DNA of 64,000 nt from Zerene cesonia (lineage: Eukaryota > Arthropoda > Insecta > Lepidoptera > Pieridae). The notes under the pieces are model-generated. The model searched no databases. It saw only the letters and a program-made list of their open reading frames with translations, and was not told the origin of the DNA. The stretch is taken from the NCBI RefSeq assembly GCF_012273895.1, contig NC_052127.1:5762247-5826246 (forward strand), in the 5' to 3' direction. This document shows positions 31,601 through 46,600 of the stretch, piece by piece; position 1 is the stretch's first letter, and each line of letters opens with the position of its first letter. The position numbers were made by a program, and so were the translations under genes.

Positions 31601-34600
31601 TTGGACCCTTATATAAAACCTCTTATTTATGACTAAGAAACCTCTTTTCCTCAAATTATAATGGTGATACGTTTCTTTTTCATCGCTCGAAGTCCGGGTG
31701 CTTTTTGATACAGTCTTATTACGACCTTTCGTAAGGATAATCGTAAAATTTTGTCGTACAAGTATATTGTTGTTTTACTAATTTGCTTTAATTCAATAAC
31801 AATTACACGAACAATAAAATAACTTAAGACCAGTGTATAGACTAACGGGTATAGACACATTAGTATAGATTATCAGTTTGTTAAACTTGCAATTAATTAT
31901 AATTAATGAAAAAGTGTCAAAAATATACCACATTTTGATTTATTCTAAATATTCATACATGTTTTACTAAACTGTTTTTTAAATAATAACTATAATTCAA
32001 ATTAATTGTGTAATCAATTACATTTTCCGTCATAAGAGACACTTCAATGTCATAGACCTATTTAAGTCTATTTACAGCATCAATTATAATATAACAAAAT
32101 TAAGTGCAAGGGTCTCTAAACCATTCAGAGGTCAAGCACCCTTATCATCCCTCGCGTATTTGTTAAATTTTTGATGTCTTAATTAAGCTCGGTTCCTTAA
32201 TTTAGGTCAAGACATGTAAAGTATGTCATAGTGTAATGAAATGCAAATGCTGACCCTTTGTTCTATCTTTGAATATTTGGCGGGAAAATTTTCAACTGTC
32301 ACAGATTATGTCATCAAAAATGGAGGTTAGAATGGTTGAATACTATTTAACATTGTTTATTTATCACAAAGGGGAAGGATAATTTGTCTGTCTATAATAG
32401 ATAATGCTTTAAAACTTCCTAATATGTGTAACAATATTAGCAAACATATACAACCAATAAAAACAGATAATGTAGCAGTTATACATAAATAATAATGAAA
32501 TAATTAATAAAATAATACGATATTTTATTAAAACTATGACCAATTATTTAAAACAAAGCAGTAAAAAGCTTACATAATAACATGAATCTTTAGTTTAGTT
32601 AAGAGTATTATTGGCGATGTACCTAAATCCATAACAAATTACAACCGCGGCAATCCATCACATGAATACCCGACCAAAATTGGAATCCGGATAGCTATAG
32701 AGGCTTAATTAAACGATATTATACACATTATAGCTGTATTAAATTACTTATATCGGCTATCCACGCGCACCTTTTGTTATAAATGTTTTCCATATTTTCC
32801 TATTTCAAGAGATTTCGGCAGATTTCAACCATCTTCATCAGATTATTAGCGGAGCTGGAGGCCCATTTCCTTTACATCGAATCCTGGGGGGTTGTAAAGA
32901 AGGAATAGATGGGTCCAGTCCTTCTTTACATTCATCAATCCCTTCCTTATCTCTTTCCCTTAAAAGCGGGTAAAAGCCGCGGGGCGCAGCTAGTTTACAG
33001 TATGAAAGTTTGGATGTTATTCTTTGATGAATGATTTTTTAATAGAATACCCACGTTTTGCGATTACGTAATAATCTTAATAATCTTGTATGTATATACG
33101 AAATAAATTATAACGATACAAATAATCAGTTAGTCATCTTTACGTCTTATATATTTTTGTGAAAATTTTAAATCATACATCTCGTATTTATCGGCCATAT
33201 AACAACACAATAGCCAAAAAACCATGAAATCAAATGAAAACCGACGCGAAATGTAATTTCAAATTAGTATTTCGAATACAAAATTCATTGTATAAAAATA
33301 TGATACAGTAGAACTACGCCCGCAATTGGATTTATTAATCTGTCAATGTATCCGCTTTTATTTTTTGAATAAGTTTTTAGAGTTCCCCTTCGCAAAGGAT
33401 TTAATGTGACCACAGATAACATAACAGTATAATAGTACTACTAGTAATTCCTTGCTTTGAAAGATTATGTATTTATGTTGCCAATATAGCAAGAGATAAA
33501 AAATAATCGAGGTCTGGCAACAGTGAGCATGGTCAGAAATATCAAACTATACTAGGCACAATCATAAATTAGATGGAAATAATTTGTTTGTCTTAGTGAA
33601 CTATTGTTATGATAACACCGTAAGAAACATACAAATAATGCTTTCCTAATATTGCTTCCGACATACATTAGACATAGCTCCCGTGTTGAAATTGATCGAC
33701 CGTTCTTTATTGCTTAGCGCTGGCGCCGATACATCATCGCAATTAATTATCCGGATAACCCGGATAGACGAAACCCGGATATAACCGGGCAATGCGGTAC
33801 TGGCATTTGGAAACTGGCCAGAAACGCTAGGTACGAGGTAACAATGAGGCGGAGTATGCAATTGAATTACTATTTGGGGAGATTAATTAAATATTTGTAT
33901 GGGCATGTAATGCTAGTTATATGTTTTATTAGCTATGAACAAATTATTAGATTGGGAAAAATTGTTTATAATTATTCTTAGTAAATTTCTCGGAATTGCC
34001 AATAAAGCACCTACTACACCGTGAGTGATGACACCACACCACTTAACATTAATATAGTATTGAAATCGAGCTGGCCCTTCTGAAATGCTCAATAATAATT
34101 TATAGCAGACAAAATAATATATTAAAGGCAATGTTATAATTGTCCATCAGTGTCACGTCCTCTTAAAATATAATACTTTTGTATCCGGGTATACCCGGTT
34201 CCAACACGTTGTACCCGGATAACCGGACACGGTGTCTAACCGGGAGATGGATGTGTTTGGAGCCCAGCCAACATACCCACGTTTTGCTGACAATAATAAA
34301 CATTTAGTGTAATTGAATTTGGACGTATTTCGCTCGGAGTTTTAAAATTATATGAAGTTCTAGCGTTGGTTTGGATGTGTTTTGTTTTTAAGGTGTGTTA
34401 CTTTAATATCGTTTTTTGTTTCTTTTATGTTTGCGATTCAAATTAGCATTGTAAAGTAAATTATAAAAGTGCTTTTCATAAAGTTAATATTGTTGTGTGG
34501 GTTGTGCTATGAATGTAGTTATTTCAATTATTTTATGATTCATTTTCATTGCTAAGAAGTCAAGTCCATATAAAGTCTGTTCATGCATACCGCTCTACTA

Positions 34601-37600
34601 AGGAAATACTTCCTAATAAAATACATATCTATAAGAGAAATTAATTAAATTTCAATCAAGTAGGCACATCGAAATCTGTGTACTTATATTACATATGCGA
34701 CAGTATGTTTGTTTGTCCTTCTTTCACATCGCAACGAAGCGGTTTGATAAGATGATAAGATTTTTTGACTTGAGAGCGGCGTTGTTTTTTTTTTTATCGC
34801 AGGGAAACATTTTAGTTTCATGGCAAGATAGAATAGAATCACTTCGCAGTTTATAAATTCCGATATATACCGCTATGAGTATATAAACGTGACATCTCAT
34901 ATAAATAAATAAATGTATGTTAATTGCCTTTAACCACTCGAGTAAAGCCGCGTAAAGTTCGTCTTTGCATTGATTAGAAACTACTCATCATCAATATTAT
35001 TGATATAATGCGGAAACTTCAGCTGCTATGTATCTTAATAAAGTTAAGTTAATTTTAATTTGTGGTAGTCGAGCACGCTTCGGAACGAATTGCGCCAGCT
35101 CGCACCGGGAAAGTACACCCCCACAGAAAACCGGCATAAAAAAGGATACTGCTGTGTTTCGTTCGATGAGTGGGTGGGTTACCTTTCCCAGTCTTATCAT
35201 TTATTCCTCACATCAATCCTTACTTAATCCCTGTTAAAACCAGTTTGTTCCAATCCATTTGTAGGGGCGTAATGTTTGCCTTGCGTCTTAAATGGGCAGT
35301 GGTAGCGCTTACCATGAGGCGACCCATCAGCTCCAATGCCGACGGTGACATAAAAGAAAACCAAAACTGCTCCGTAGTCTGTGAGTATAATGAAATTCCA
35401 TTCTAAATTCGAATAATTAAAATATACAACCTATACCTAAATTTTAATAAAAATGTATGCCTAAATATTAACTTCACTTTGGTTTGATTTAATAATCGTC
35501 GTAAGTATTTATTACATCAAAACAAATAAATTTTAATTAAAAGCCGCTTCGCCCTGACCCAATTAACGAATATTTTAAATGCATTTTTCGACTCGCTTTT
35601 ATCTGAATCGACTGAAATTACATGTATAATATTAAATGGTTCTTCATATCAGGTAATACATAAAAGTAATGTAGAAATAAATCCCTTATTTTGGTCCCAT
35701 CGTTCGTTCATCTATAAAAATTCAAAACTAAATCCTGAACATTGAAGGTACCTAGGTACTGAGTAACAATTAAGCAAAGATTAAGATGGCGCAAAGTACA
35801 AAAGGACAAAAGGTTTTATCATTTGATTCCACAGCAAAATGAAATTAGGAATACCAGTTTCTTTTCTTTCTTAGGACCTATTTTTATATAGCGACGATAA
35901 TTTCTTTAAAGACCTGTCAAATCAGCATTATTTAAAAGAGACCATAATTAAAGGAAACCTGACAGCAGACGGATATCACGGCTCTGAAATCTACGTCAAT
36001 GGAAAGAGCACAAACTCAAACTCAAACATTTATTTATTCAATAAGAATTCTTACAGAAGCACTTTTGAATCGTCATAACATAGCATATTGTATAGAAAAG
36101 TAGTTTTCGACAAACTTCTCTATTGATGGCCAGTCTCCCAAAAATGAGGCACTATAAGAAAAATGCATACTTTAACCACAGTATACCAAAATAAGCAACT
36201 AATGACCTACGGGATCACCTCGTTATAAATTGTACAGCATTAATATAGTCTGTGAATTGGCTACTGTTAATATTTGAGCACCCAAGAGAATGCCTACGAC
36301 CATTCAAAGGGGATGTTACTTAATCATTTGATGTACATCCCTTATCTGCGTTAAAATTTACGATGTAATTCATTTTAGATCTAGTACTGGATTTTAGTGT
36401 AGTCGCTAGAACAAAGGAGAAACATTTATTCGCTCTATAGCACTGATTTATTTTAACTACGGTCTATTGTTTATGTTTTTTCAGCTTCAGGTTCACTCCG
36501 GGTCACTGGCATGGTACCTGAGTAAATCGTAGCCTAAGTGTTCCTCAAGACCATCTCTACTATTCCTTCTAACACTTTAAATGCGAAGTAACTCTGTATG
36601 TCCGTCCGTCTGTCCGTCTGTCCATTTCTTCTGCACCACTATTGAACCGATTTTGATGAAATTTGGTAGTTTGAGACATGAGGTAGGACAAAAGATTGGT
36701 TTTATTCTGGAAATACCACGAGAACAACTATACGAGTATTTCTTTGACAACGAAGGCGAAGCCGCGAGCAAATATTTCATCCGGTTACCATCATTTGTTT
36801 TCTTTCTGATGTGTCCCTCATTCCATCACCCATCCATCCATCCTCACATACTTCCGCGTTTAAAATGCTATTTATCGAATTTCATGTTTAACACATTGTG
36901 TTACCTTTACTACTTATCATTTATCTTATTATGTCATCATCATCATCATCACCAGCTCATGTATGTTCCCACTGCTGGGACACAGGGCTCCTATGAGGGT
37001 TCAGGCCATAATCCACCACGCTGGCCAAGTGCGGGTTGACATATGTCACATACACGAACTTTTGATTCTTGAACATGCCGGTTTCCTCACGATGTTTTTC
37101 TTCACCGTTTTAAGCAGTGGTGATGTTATTCACATGTGCAGATAAATTAAAAAATCTCGCCCAGTCTCGAACCCCGACTTATCGATTTTGAAGTCCGAGG
37201 TTCTCACCACTGAGCCACCACTGCTTTTATCTCATTATGTATCTACATTCAATTCATAACATTAATTCAGCAGTAATCCATCAGTCACCTTGGAGACTAG
37301 TCCATACACACTACTCAGTATGTTATCTCTGAAATAGCGACTCCATTGCAAACATATATTGCAATGTACCCAAGGGTCCTATTATGTCTATAGGCTTAGC
37401 ATCAATTGCACAAAATAATTCACATATTTGTGTGTCAATAGTATTATTCCTGAAATAGTCTTCTATGCGTGTGTGTTGTGTATGTGCTTGTGTGCTGTAC
37501 AAAGAGCAAAATAGAAAAACCACAGATAACATAATAATAAATAATAAAAACTGATAATGAACCAAAAAGGGCTTTAATCCGTGCTAATATTAAGTTAGAG

Positions 37601-40600
37601 AATTTGTGACGTTGCATAGGGTAATATCTCATATGATTGACAGTTTTAACATAATTGGTATTTAATTTATGTATAAAAAATCCGAAGAAAGCACGAAAAG
37701 TCTTGCAGACTGCTTTTATTGACACACTATAAGAGTTATTATCGTATGCTTTCACAAAACGTTTCATATTCAAATATAAAAGTGTTATTTTTGTTTAATT
37801 AAGAGAACAAAGGAGGTTCTGAATTGTATAGACCCTTTGTTAATACAGTGTAGAGGAGTACAGCTCGAAGCTCCTGGCTTTTCTCGGTCGTGTCGATATT
37901 TTATTTACTTATTGCTTTTTAACCAACGTTCCAAAAAGTGAAGGAGGATCTTAATTCGATTGTAATTTGGTTTTGCTACTCAGTGAGTTTTCACTCACCA
38001 TTCAGTTTTTTTTTTAATCAGACCAGTAGTTTCTGTGATTAACACGTTCAAATATACAAACTATTTGCTTCGATAGGAAAATTAATATTCATTCTGTGTG
38101 TAATAATAGAAATGGTAGAATGAAACGGCGAATTGTCTCCCTGACAGCACGGACTGTACAAATGATTGATATGTACTCCATTTCTGTACAAAATACATCT
38201 GTATTTTATTTCGCATTAAACATTTTTCATGTTAACAACTTTTTAAACGATATTTATAGTAACAACTAGCTGCGCCCCGCGGTTTCACTCGCGTAAGTCC
38301 GTATCCCGTAGGAATATCGGGATAAAAAATAGATGTTGGCCGATTCTCAGACCTACCCAATATGCTTACCAAATTTCAGAGGAATCGGTCAAGCCGTTTC
38401 GGAGGAGTATGGCAACGAAAACTGTGACACGAGAATTTTATATATATAGATACAATCGTATGTATTAAAATTTTAATAAAAAGTTAAGGGTTTTGAAATT
38501 CCTTTTTGTATAAAAAAACAAATAGCTCCCTTTTTATTATACCTTTAAGACTTACCAAACTATTTTTTTTTGCAGACACAACCAAAATCCTAACTAACTG
38601 AATGTCAAAAGACTAACCCAGTGTTGCTAGCTTTTAAATTAAAACTTCTAGCTGAATGTCAAAAGACTTAACCAGAGTTGCCAGCTTTTAAATTAAAATC
38701 CACGCACATTTGACAACAAAAAAAAAAAAGAAAAAAATCCCCAAAGCATTATCTCCAGCGGAGCGAAAAACGGTCTCTTAAATCACGTGAAAATCCGTTT
38801 CAAATTTGAAACTTCGGTAATTCGCAATAAAAATTTTATCCGGGCTGTGACCGGGTTAGTCCGGTGCAGACGCGCACGGTCCGTTGCACCGCACCTTGGA
38901 CGTTAGCCAAGCTAGGTACGAATAAATCTAATCCGGATATAGGGTTGCCAGATTCGTAAATGGAACCGGATAATATGATGAGTGGGAGATTTTGGCTTCT
39001 ATGCTCTTAGCTGCAGATTTTACTTAAAAACTAGCTGCGCCCCGCGGTTGCACCCGCGTAAGTCAGTATCCCGTAGGAATATCGGGATAAAAAGTTGCCT
39101 ATATGTTATTCCAGCTGTCCAGCTGTCTACGTACCAAATTTCATTGCAATCGGTTAAGTAGTTTTTGCGTGAAAGAGCAACAAACACACACACATCCTTA
39201 CAAACTTTCGCATTTATAATATTAGTAGGATAGTAGGATAGTAGGATGTTCAGTAGATACATCGTTTCATGCATATTTGTTACATGAGAGAAATGGAAAA
39301 TAGAATAGTGAGAGGACACCGTTTAAACAAGTTAGTGTACACGTACAATTTATATAATCTTCTAAATTCTTTCGAGATGCTCATATACAACAACTTTTCT
39401 TGGTTTATACATTTTCATAAATAAATGGCACGTTAATACACACAAATACGTTGACTAAAATATATTGGTAGGTTTGAAGCTCTATGCGATTTTTACTGAA
39501 ATATGGGAGAATCTATTTTTAGTCAACTAGCAACCCTATCCATAACCGGTGCGCCGTGATGGATGCCCGGTACATTCTCACCCGGTTATCCGGGTCGTAT
39601 GTCACGCCGTAAGTGTGTGTGAATTTATGGGTTTGTGTAGTGGAATATATTGCGAGCTTTATGGATACAATTTCTTGGTGAGATCCTGCTGAGTTATGGT
39701 ATATGCCCTTTTCCTATCGATATTTTTGGGAAACTGTTCTGGCTGTATATTAAACGATAATCGCCTAACTTTTTTCCAAACATCCTACTTATATTATAAA
39801 AGTGCGAAAGTTTGGAAGGATGTGTGTGTGTGTTTGATGCTCTTTCACGCAAAAACTACTGAACCGATTGCTATGAAATTTGGTACGTAGATAGCTGGAC
39901 AACGCATAGCTTTTCATCCCGATATTCCTACGGGATTCGAACACTAGCTGCGCCTAGTGTTAAATAAAAGTACTTAGATATACACTGATTATGACAAGGC
40001 AAAATCCACCTATTAAAATAGTTTAAAAAAACTAAAAAACACGCTTTGACAAAAATCATATTTTGCAAATTGAAAAATGGAATAATTTTATCAAATTAGT
40101 GTATTGTCATCGGTCCTCAATACATCTACAAAGTTTGAACGAAATCTGGCCGTTCAAAGTGGGTCAAAATCGCGCCCAAAGAAGTCGGTTACAAACAAAC
40201 ATACAAACAAACATACAGGTGAAGCTAATAAAAAGCGTGTAATAAAACACACTAGCACTAGCAATCTGGTGGCTACCATTATGCCTTCATCATCATCATC
40301 ATGAGCCCACATAAGTTCCCACTGCTGGGTCACAGGCCTCCTATGAGTGTTTAGGCCATAATCCACCACGCTGGCCAAGTGCGGGTTGACAGATGTCACA
40401 TGTCATCGAACTTTTTAATTCTCGGACATGCCGGTTTCCTCACGATGTTTTCCTTCACCGTATTAAGCAGTGGTGATGTTATCCACATGTGCAGATAAAT
40501 TTAAAAATCAATTTATTTCCTACACGCTCGCCTGGTCTCGAACCCCGACTTATCGGTTTTTTTGTTAAATGTTACAAAACATGTATTTAAAAACTTACAA

Positions 40601-43600
40601 CTTGAAGTAATAATAAAATATTAAAAGTTACTATAAAATAATAAAGGACAATAATCTTAATATATAAATCTGACTGAATGATTTATCTAAGCAAGCCATC
40701 ACGACAGAACCGATTTTTAGTCGGTAGGAATCCGACATAACCCACGACCTCTTCCCCGGGGGGCGTGGATATTTATGTAAGATAAGATTTCCCCACTATA
40801 AAAAAGAAGGCAGGCATCAGCTACGAAAGGATTTTGATAAATTCCACCACCAAGAGGATGAATGTATGTACCATACAAATATATTTTAACCTCGTGGGCG
40901 AAGCTGCGGGCAACAGCTAGTTATAGTTAAATTAAATAAAAGTGCTTCTGTATCCCACCTCGTACATTAATGTCTATTCTCTTAACATCTCGAAATTAAA
41001 TTTCGCGAAGTCCGTATGACGTACTGAAGTTAATACGATTAAGGAAAAGCGATCGTCATTCGCAAAATCTTTTCGAAACATAATTGGAGATTGTGTATAT
41101 GTGTGCGTTCGTATGTATATATGGAATGGTATGTATCCGGTTGTAAAATTGGATGGTATTGGATTTATATCCGGTTATGGAATGAAATGGGTGTTGTAAA
41201 TGATTTTTTTGCTATCGATAACGCTTATATTGAATAGACTTTTGTGTACTTTTCTGTTAACAAATGTTTATTGATAATAACGTTATATTATATAAAAATA
41301 ACAGCTGTTTATCTAATTATTATTATTTATCGAAAAAATTTAAAGAGGCCTTGAAATTCTAAGAACTAGATCAACTTTTAACGGGGGCACATGGGCGGCA
41401 TCAACTTCGAAATAAGAAAAGATTCATCAATATCCGTTCGCCCACTCGAAAGTTCAGAGTTAACAAACACGCAAAATACAGTCGAGTTGTGAACCTTCTC
41501 GATTTTTTAACTCGGTTTTTTTTAACTCAGTTGAAACACAACAATACTGCAGGCAACAGCAAAATATCATGTATGTCTGTGTATTCATTTACACAACATA
41601 AAACATTATTAAGCTTCTCTATTTTGGATAAGAACAGGATCTGTTATAAAAATACACAATATATTAGTTTTTGTGGCTCGCTTCACCTAGTCGTCTACAC
41701 GAAAACCTAGACACATAACATGTAAAACACCGACAATCCATTCCGCAGAAAGGTTTTATCCGAAATTTTAGAACGGTCGGGGAATTGGGACGCTTGCGAT
41801 TTGTCTGCTTGCCATTTTAAAAATCTCCATTTTTGGAATCGAGTGTTATCTTTGCAGTTGCATCATTTTATTTGCATTCACCATTTGGAACGGGATAAAA
41901 AATATGCAGACGGTGGAGCAATGTTTGCATAATATAAATAATATAAAAGAAAATAAAAAAAGTTGGGAAAAATCCAAAACTGCACGCCTCATAGCGGTTT
42001 ATAATTAATATAATAATTAATATGGTAATTTTGACAAGAAAAAAAAAAAAAGAAAAAATATGTACATATTGTCATAATCATCAAATTTAAATTTCGCAAC
42101 ATTTTCTGAGGTAAAATTTTTTAGCGCATGCGCAAATTTCTTTTTTACTTTCTACCCGTCGTTTAAGGCATTCATTTGTATATAGAATTGAGAGAAAAAT
42201 TTAGATATACCATACATAGTCGTGTTATAGTTTTTTAATAAATACTTATTTAACGATAGTGAATTAAGAAGCCATATTAAATAGGAAACACCGTGACGTG
42301 ATGAGAAAATTTTTTTTCCGATTTGATCATTTTTTCGATCAATTTCGCTGCCACATATATGGATCCATACTCACAGACACAAGGACGTCCAAGTATGTAT
42401 AATCATTTTTAAACTAAATAATTGTCGCCAAATTATATTTTATGTATTTAACACATTATTTTTAACCTTTTAAGTGAATTGAAATGATAAAAACTCAATT
42501 TAATGTTGCGGAAAACTGCCTTTTTCGATTTGTCGAGTATAGAACACAACCTCAACGCTTCGCTTATGAGGCGTGCTATAGCTAAATTCTATGTAGATTT
42601 TTATATAAACACACATACACACACAAGCTATTCATTTAAAACAATACCAATAATATGACACAAAATTAGCTTTCTTATGATATAAAAGAATAATAGATAA
42701 ACGGAAATATTATAAACATGATATAATTAACAGGAAATCTATACTATAAAATGAGGAGTAAACGTAATAATAAATTGTTGAACGTTTCCTCATTTAATAT
42801 AAACTTGCTGCGCCCCTCGGTTTCACACGCGTAAATACGTAGCCCGTAGGAATATCGGGATATAAAGTTGCCTATATGTTATTCCAGTAAGTTTTATTGC
42901 AATCGGTTCAGTAGTTTTTGCGCGAAAGAGTAACAAACACACACACATCCTTACAAACTTTCGCATTTATAATATTAGTAGGATTAGTAGGATCTACAGT
43001 ATCCCCTGTATTTCTAACTGAGAGACCTAGTTTGCATATACACGCCTACCAACATTACGAAACGTTATTAAAACTTGTAAGTACGAAAAACGGAATTCTT
43101 AATGTACCTACTCATACGAAAGTTTTGTTTGCATAATATTTAAATTTCATTCCGTTGCCAACATTCGGGCGTAATGGTAACGTTTCATTGTACTGTAGAA
43201 GTTTAGCAGTTTTTACTTGAATAAACAACGAAGTTATGACCTGAAAGATTTAAGATATAGATCATAAAAATATGCAATTTCCATACCTTTTTTTTAATTA
43301 ATAAGATTCCGATTGGAATAGATTTTAGTGTGCAGGATTGTAGATTTGCTGCTCGAATTGAAAAAACTAAATTAATGACAATGTTATAAACATTTTGGTA
43401 CGTGGTAGAATTGGGCCAGCTCGCACCGAGGAAGTACCACACCCCCACAGAAAACCGGCGTGAAATAGCATACTGCTGTGTTTCGTTCGGTGACAGGGGA
43501 GCTGGAGGCCCAATTCCTTTTCCTTACCCTTCCCAGTCCTTTCCTTTATTCGTCTCGTCAATCCTTTCTTAATCCCTTCCCAATTTAAAGTCGGCAATCC

Positions 43601-46600
43601 ATTTGTAGTAGCGTAAGGTCTGCAATGGACCTTACGCCTCTCCAAATGTTTATGGGCGGTGGTAGGTCTTACCATCAGGCGTCCCTCCAGCTCCATTGCC
43701 GACTGACATAAAAAAAAACAAAAAAGCATGTTATTCTGTTTTATTTTATGAACATTAATGAAACGTGTTAATCTAAAATACTAGACAAGACTTATTTAGG
43801 AAAAGGAATAGTAAGAAGTAAAGTAAATAAGCAAGAAATACAAGCGGCAGCTGGTAAATGAAATCTCGTGAAGTAGGTTTACTACATTGTCCTCTGTAGG
43901 GGTAAATAGAGAGTAAATTAGCAGTACCTCGATGCAAGGAATCCAAATGTTTTACGTAAAACTGAGAATTTTAAATTAGATTTTCCTACGTGTAAGCAGA
44001 ATTGCATTTGGTTTTTAATGAATTACTTACATTTGTACTCGTAGAATTTTTTTGTGGTAGTATTTATTTTATTTTATCTAATACACTGTATATATATATA
44101 TATATATGTGTAGAAATATTATGTAATATTATGTGTAGAAATACATTAGGATTTCCCATTGCCGCAATAATAAAAAAGTTATCATAAATATTGTTCAAAT
44201 ATCAATAAAGTCTGTTTATAATTTAAATTGACATTAGTCAAAAAGTTCTCTGCAATATTAATTAATATGATATCTTAAGTTCAAATCCAATTAAAAATAT
44301 ACCCGCACATCCCTAGAAACGCCTCATGGTTAAACCCTGTTTCAAACTGTAATAACGGTAGTATAAATTAAGTAAGAAATTAATTAGTATAGTTGAGGGT
44401 AAATCTGTTTCTGTTGAATAAACCAGTCTGTCGTTGAAGCCCGCCTTTCATTGACGTTCCACAAACTTTGATTGCACTTTGAAATTCATGCATCAACATT
44501 TAGTATATTTAAAACTTTGTCTAATAAGCGCAGTTGGAGAGAAATGAATACATTTAACTGGAATTAATTCACTCCTAAATAAATATTTATCAACAAAATG
44601 GGAGGAAGAATAATGATATCTGTTGTTTTGTTTGAGAGTTTTTCGTAATTGAGCAACAAATTTTTGAAGATGGGCATTTTATCAACAGAGTAATGTTTTA
44701 CGGCGTGGGTGGTTGCCGTGGCGTCTTAAAGCAATACTAATTTTAGTGTAGAAAGTGATGATTTTAGACGCTTTTTGTTCCCAAACTGGAATTATTACTG
44801 GAATTCTTACGAAATTCCCCTGAACTATGAACAGTGAACTGCATTATAGAACAAAAAAATCTTCCTCTGTAATCTCTATCTATTATAAAAACCCGCATCA
44901 AAATCTTTTGAGCAGTTTTAAAGATCTCAGCGTACATATGAACAGACAGCGGAAGGCAAGTATGTTTTATACTATGTAGTGATTATTAAAAAAAATCAGA
45001 TGATGTACAAACTATTATCATTAGTGTTTACTACTTTAAGCTTAGCGTACACTAGAAAACCGAAAGCATTTTATTGTAAAATGCCCCCGTCGATGGTACG
45101 GAAAAAACATAAAAAAAAAAATAAACCACGCATTGGCACGAAAAGAAAAAAAGAAAACAATTTTAAAATTCGCGCCAACGTTTCTTCTTGACCGACATCT
45201 AAAAAAACAGAACTGAAAACGCAGTGAATTTCACCCGCTTTATTACATTTAGCTTTTTTCTTTTCTTTTGTCGCAATTTCCATTTATTTACGGATTTAAC
45301 GTTACGGCCCTTTCATTGTTTTCGTAATCATTTACGGAATGCTCTGCATTTTTCAAAGCGTATCTCATTATTTCGAAATGAGTGTTTGGTTTGTTCTCGC
45401 TTTATGAGTGAAATGAAATGGTTCGTGCTCATAACCCGCTGACATGCACTGGTATTGATGAGGGAGAATATAATTTAAAGCAGAATAAAGAAATGTTTTT
45501 TTTTTATATTTTCTGTATTCTAAATTGTAAAACGTAACCTATATATTAAGATTAAGTTTAACTTTGGTCTAAATTAAATTCTAAATTTAGACTTTTCTCT
45601 CAACGGTCATTAATTTTAAGGCTGGTTGCTTAGATTGAATGAAATATTGACATATATTTTTAGAAGCATTTATTTAGCTTACCGTTTTAATCAGTCTTTC
45701 TATATATCTGAACATTCATTTATCAAAATTAATATGAATGTAAACTCAAATATTTATTTATTCAAATAGGCTTCTCATAGAAGCACTTTTGAATCGTCAT
45801 AACACAGTTTTAACATTTACCACCGCATATTTTTACAATGTATGTTCGCTAACAAAAAGCATTCGTAATAATTTTACAAGTACTCCAATTTAACTGATTA
45901 GAGTTCTACAAGGAGCTGCATTGAGACCAGAAAGTTTTAAAGCTTACAAAGTAGCATTATGTAATGGTTTAAGACACACATTTTGTTCCCAACAGATGTT
46001 TACAAGTTCGATAATTGCGAAGTCTTGATCCAGCTTGCTCTTTAACTTCGATTCCAATGAGATATTCATATATTGTTAATTCGTTTGCAAATATAAATGG
46101 ATAATTGCCCATTACGTGAAATCCTGTTTCCTGGCATATGATTTTAAGTTGTTACAGTATGCTCAATTTTTTGGCAGGACAAAACAATTTTTTTATGTCA
46201 GAGCGGGCACCTATCCTGGTGGTTCGCCTGATGGTAAGTGATCATCGCCACCCACGATCATTATCAGAGCAGAGAATGCTCAATTAATTAGAAATTAAAA
46301 TACTCTTTGATGGCTTAAAACTGCGTTCATTATCATGTTGTCATCTTGATAGAAATGGCGTTTTTGATTCGTTAAAATTAGTTAATTTCTGAAATTACAA
46401 TTAAAATGTATAAAAGTAAATTTGATACAATTAAAAAATGACTGAGATACCTCCAGAGATTTCTTTTAATGATTTAAAAATCATACTTAAATACGTGCAA
46501 TCGTTCTGATATTTTTTGAACTATTCTACAAGCAACATAGTACTTTAATGGTGATTTGTTTTTAAATGTAACTAAAAAATTTCAGTATTTGCTATTATTA

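Noticed and set aside
36581..37039. 152-codon plus-strand open frame
   Set aside because: It reads through a dispersed repeat with a CCGTCTGT tract and into a SINE; the translation ends in a His run from the (ATC)n tail.
37323..37773. Two overlapping minus-strand open frames (80 and 109 codons)
   Set aside because: Tyr/His/Ser/Ile-rich with a CA-repeat-derived segment; no homology recognised and no splice sites in phase.
43367..43729. 120-codon minus-strand open frame
   Set aside because: Lies entirely on a family D repeat; similar frames appear at other family D copies.
44979..45442. Overlapping Lys-rich and Phe-rich frames on both strands
   Set aside because: Low-complexity A-rich/T-rich sequence produces mirrored frames; no coding bias.
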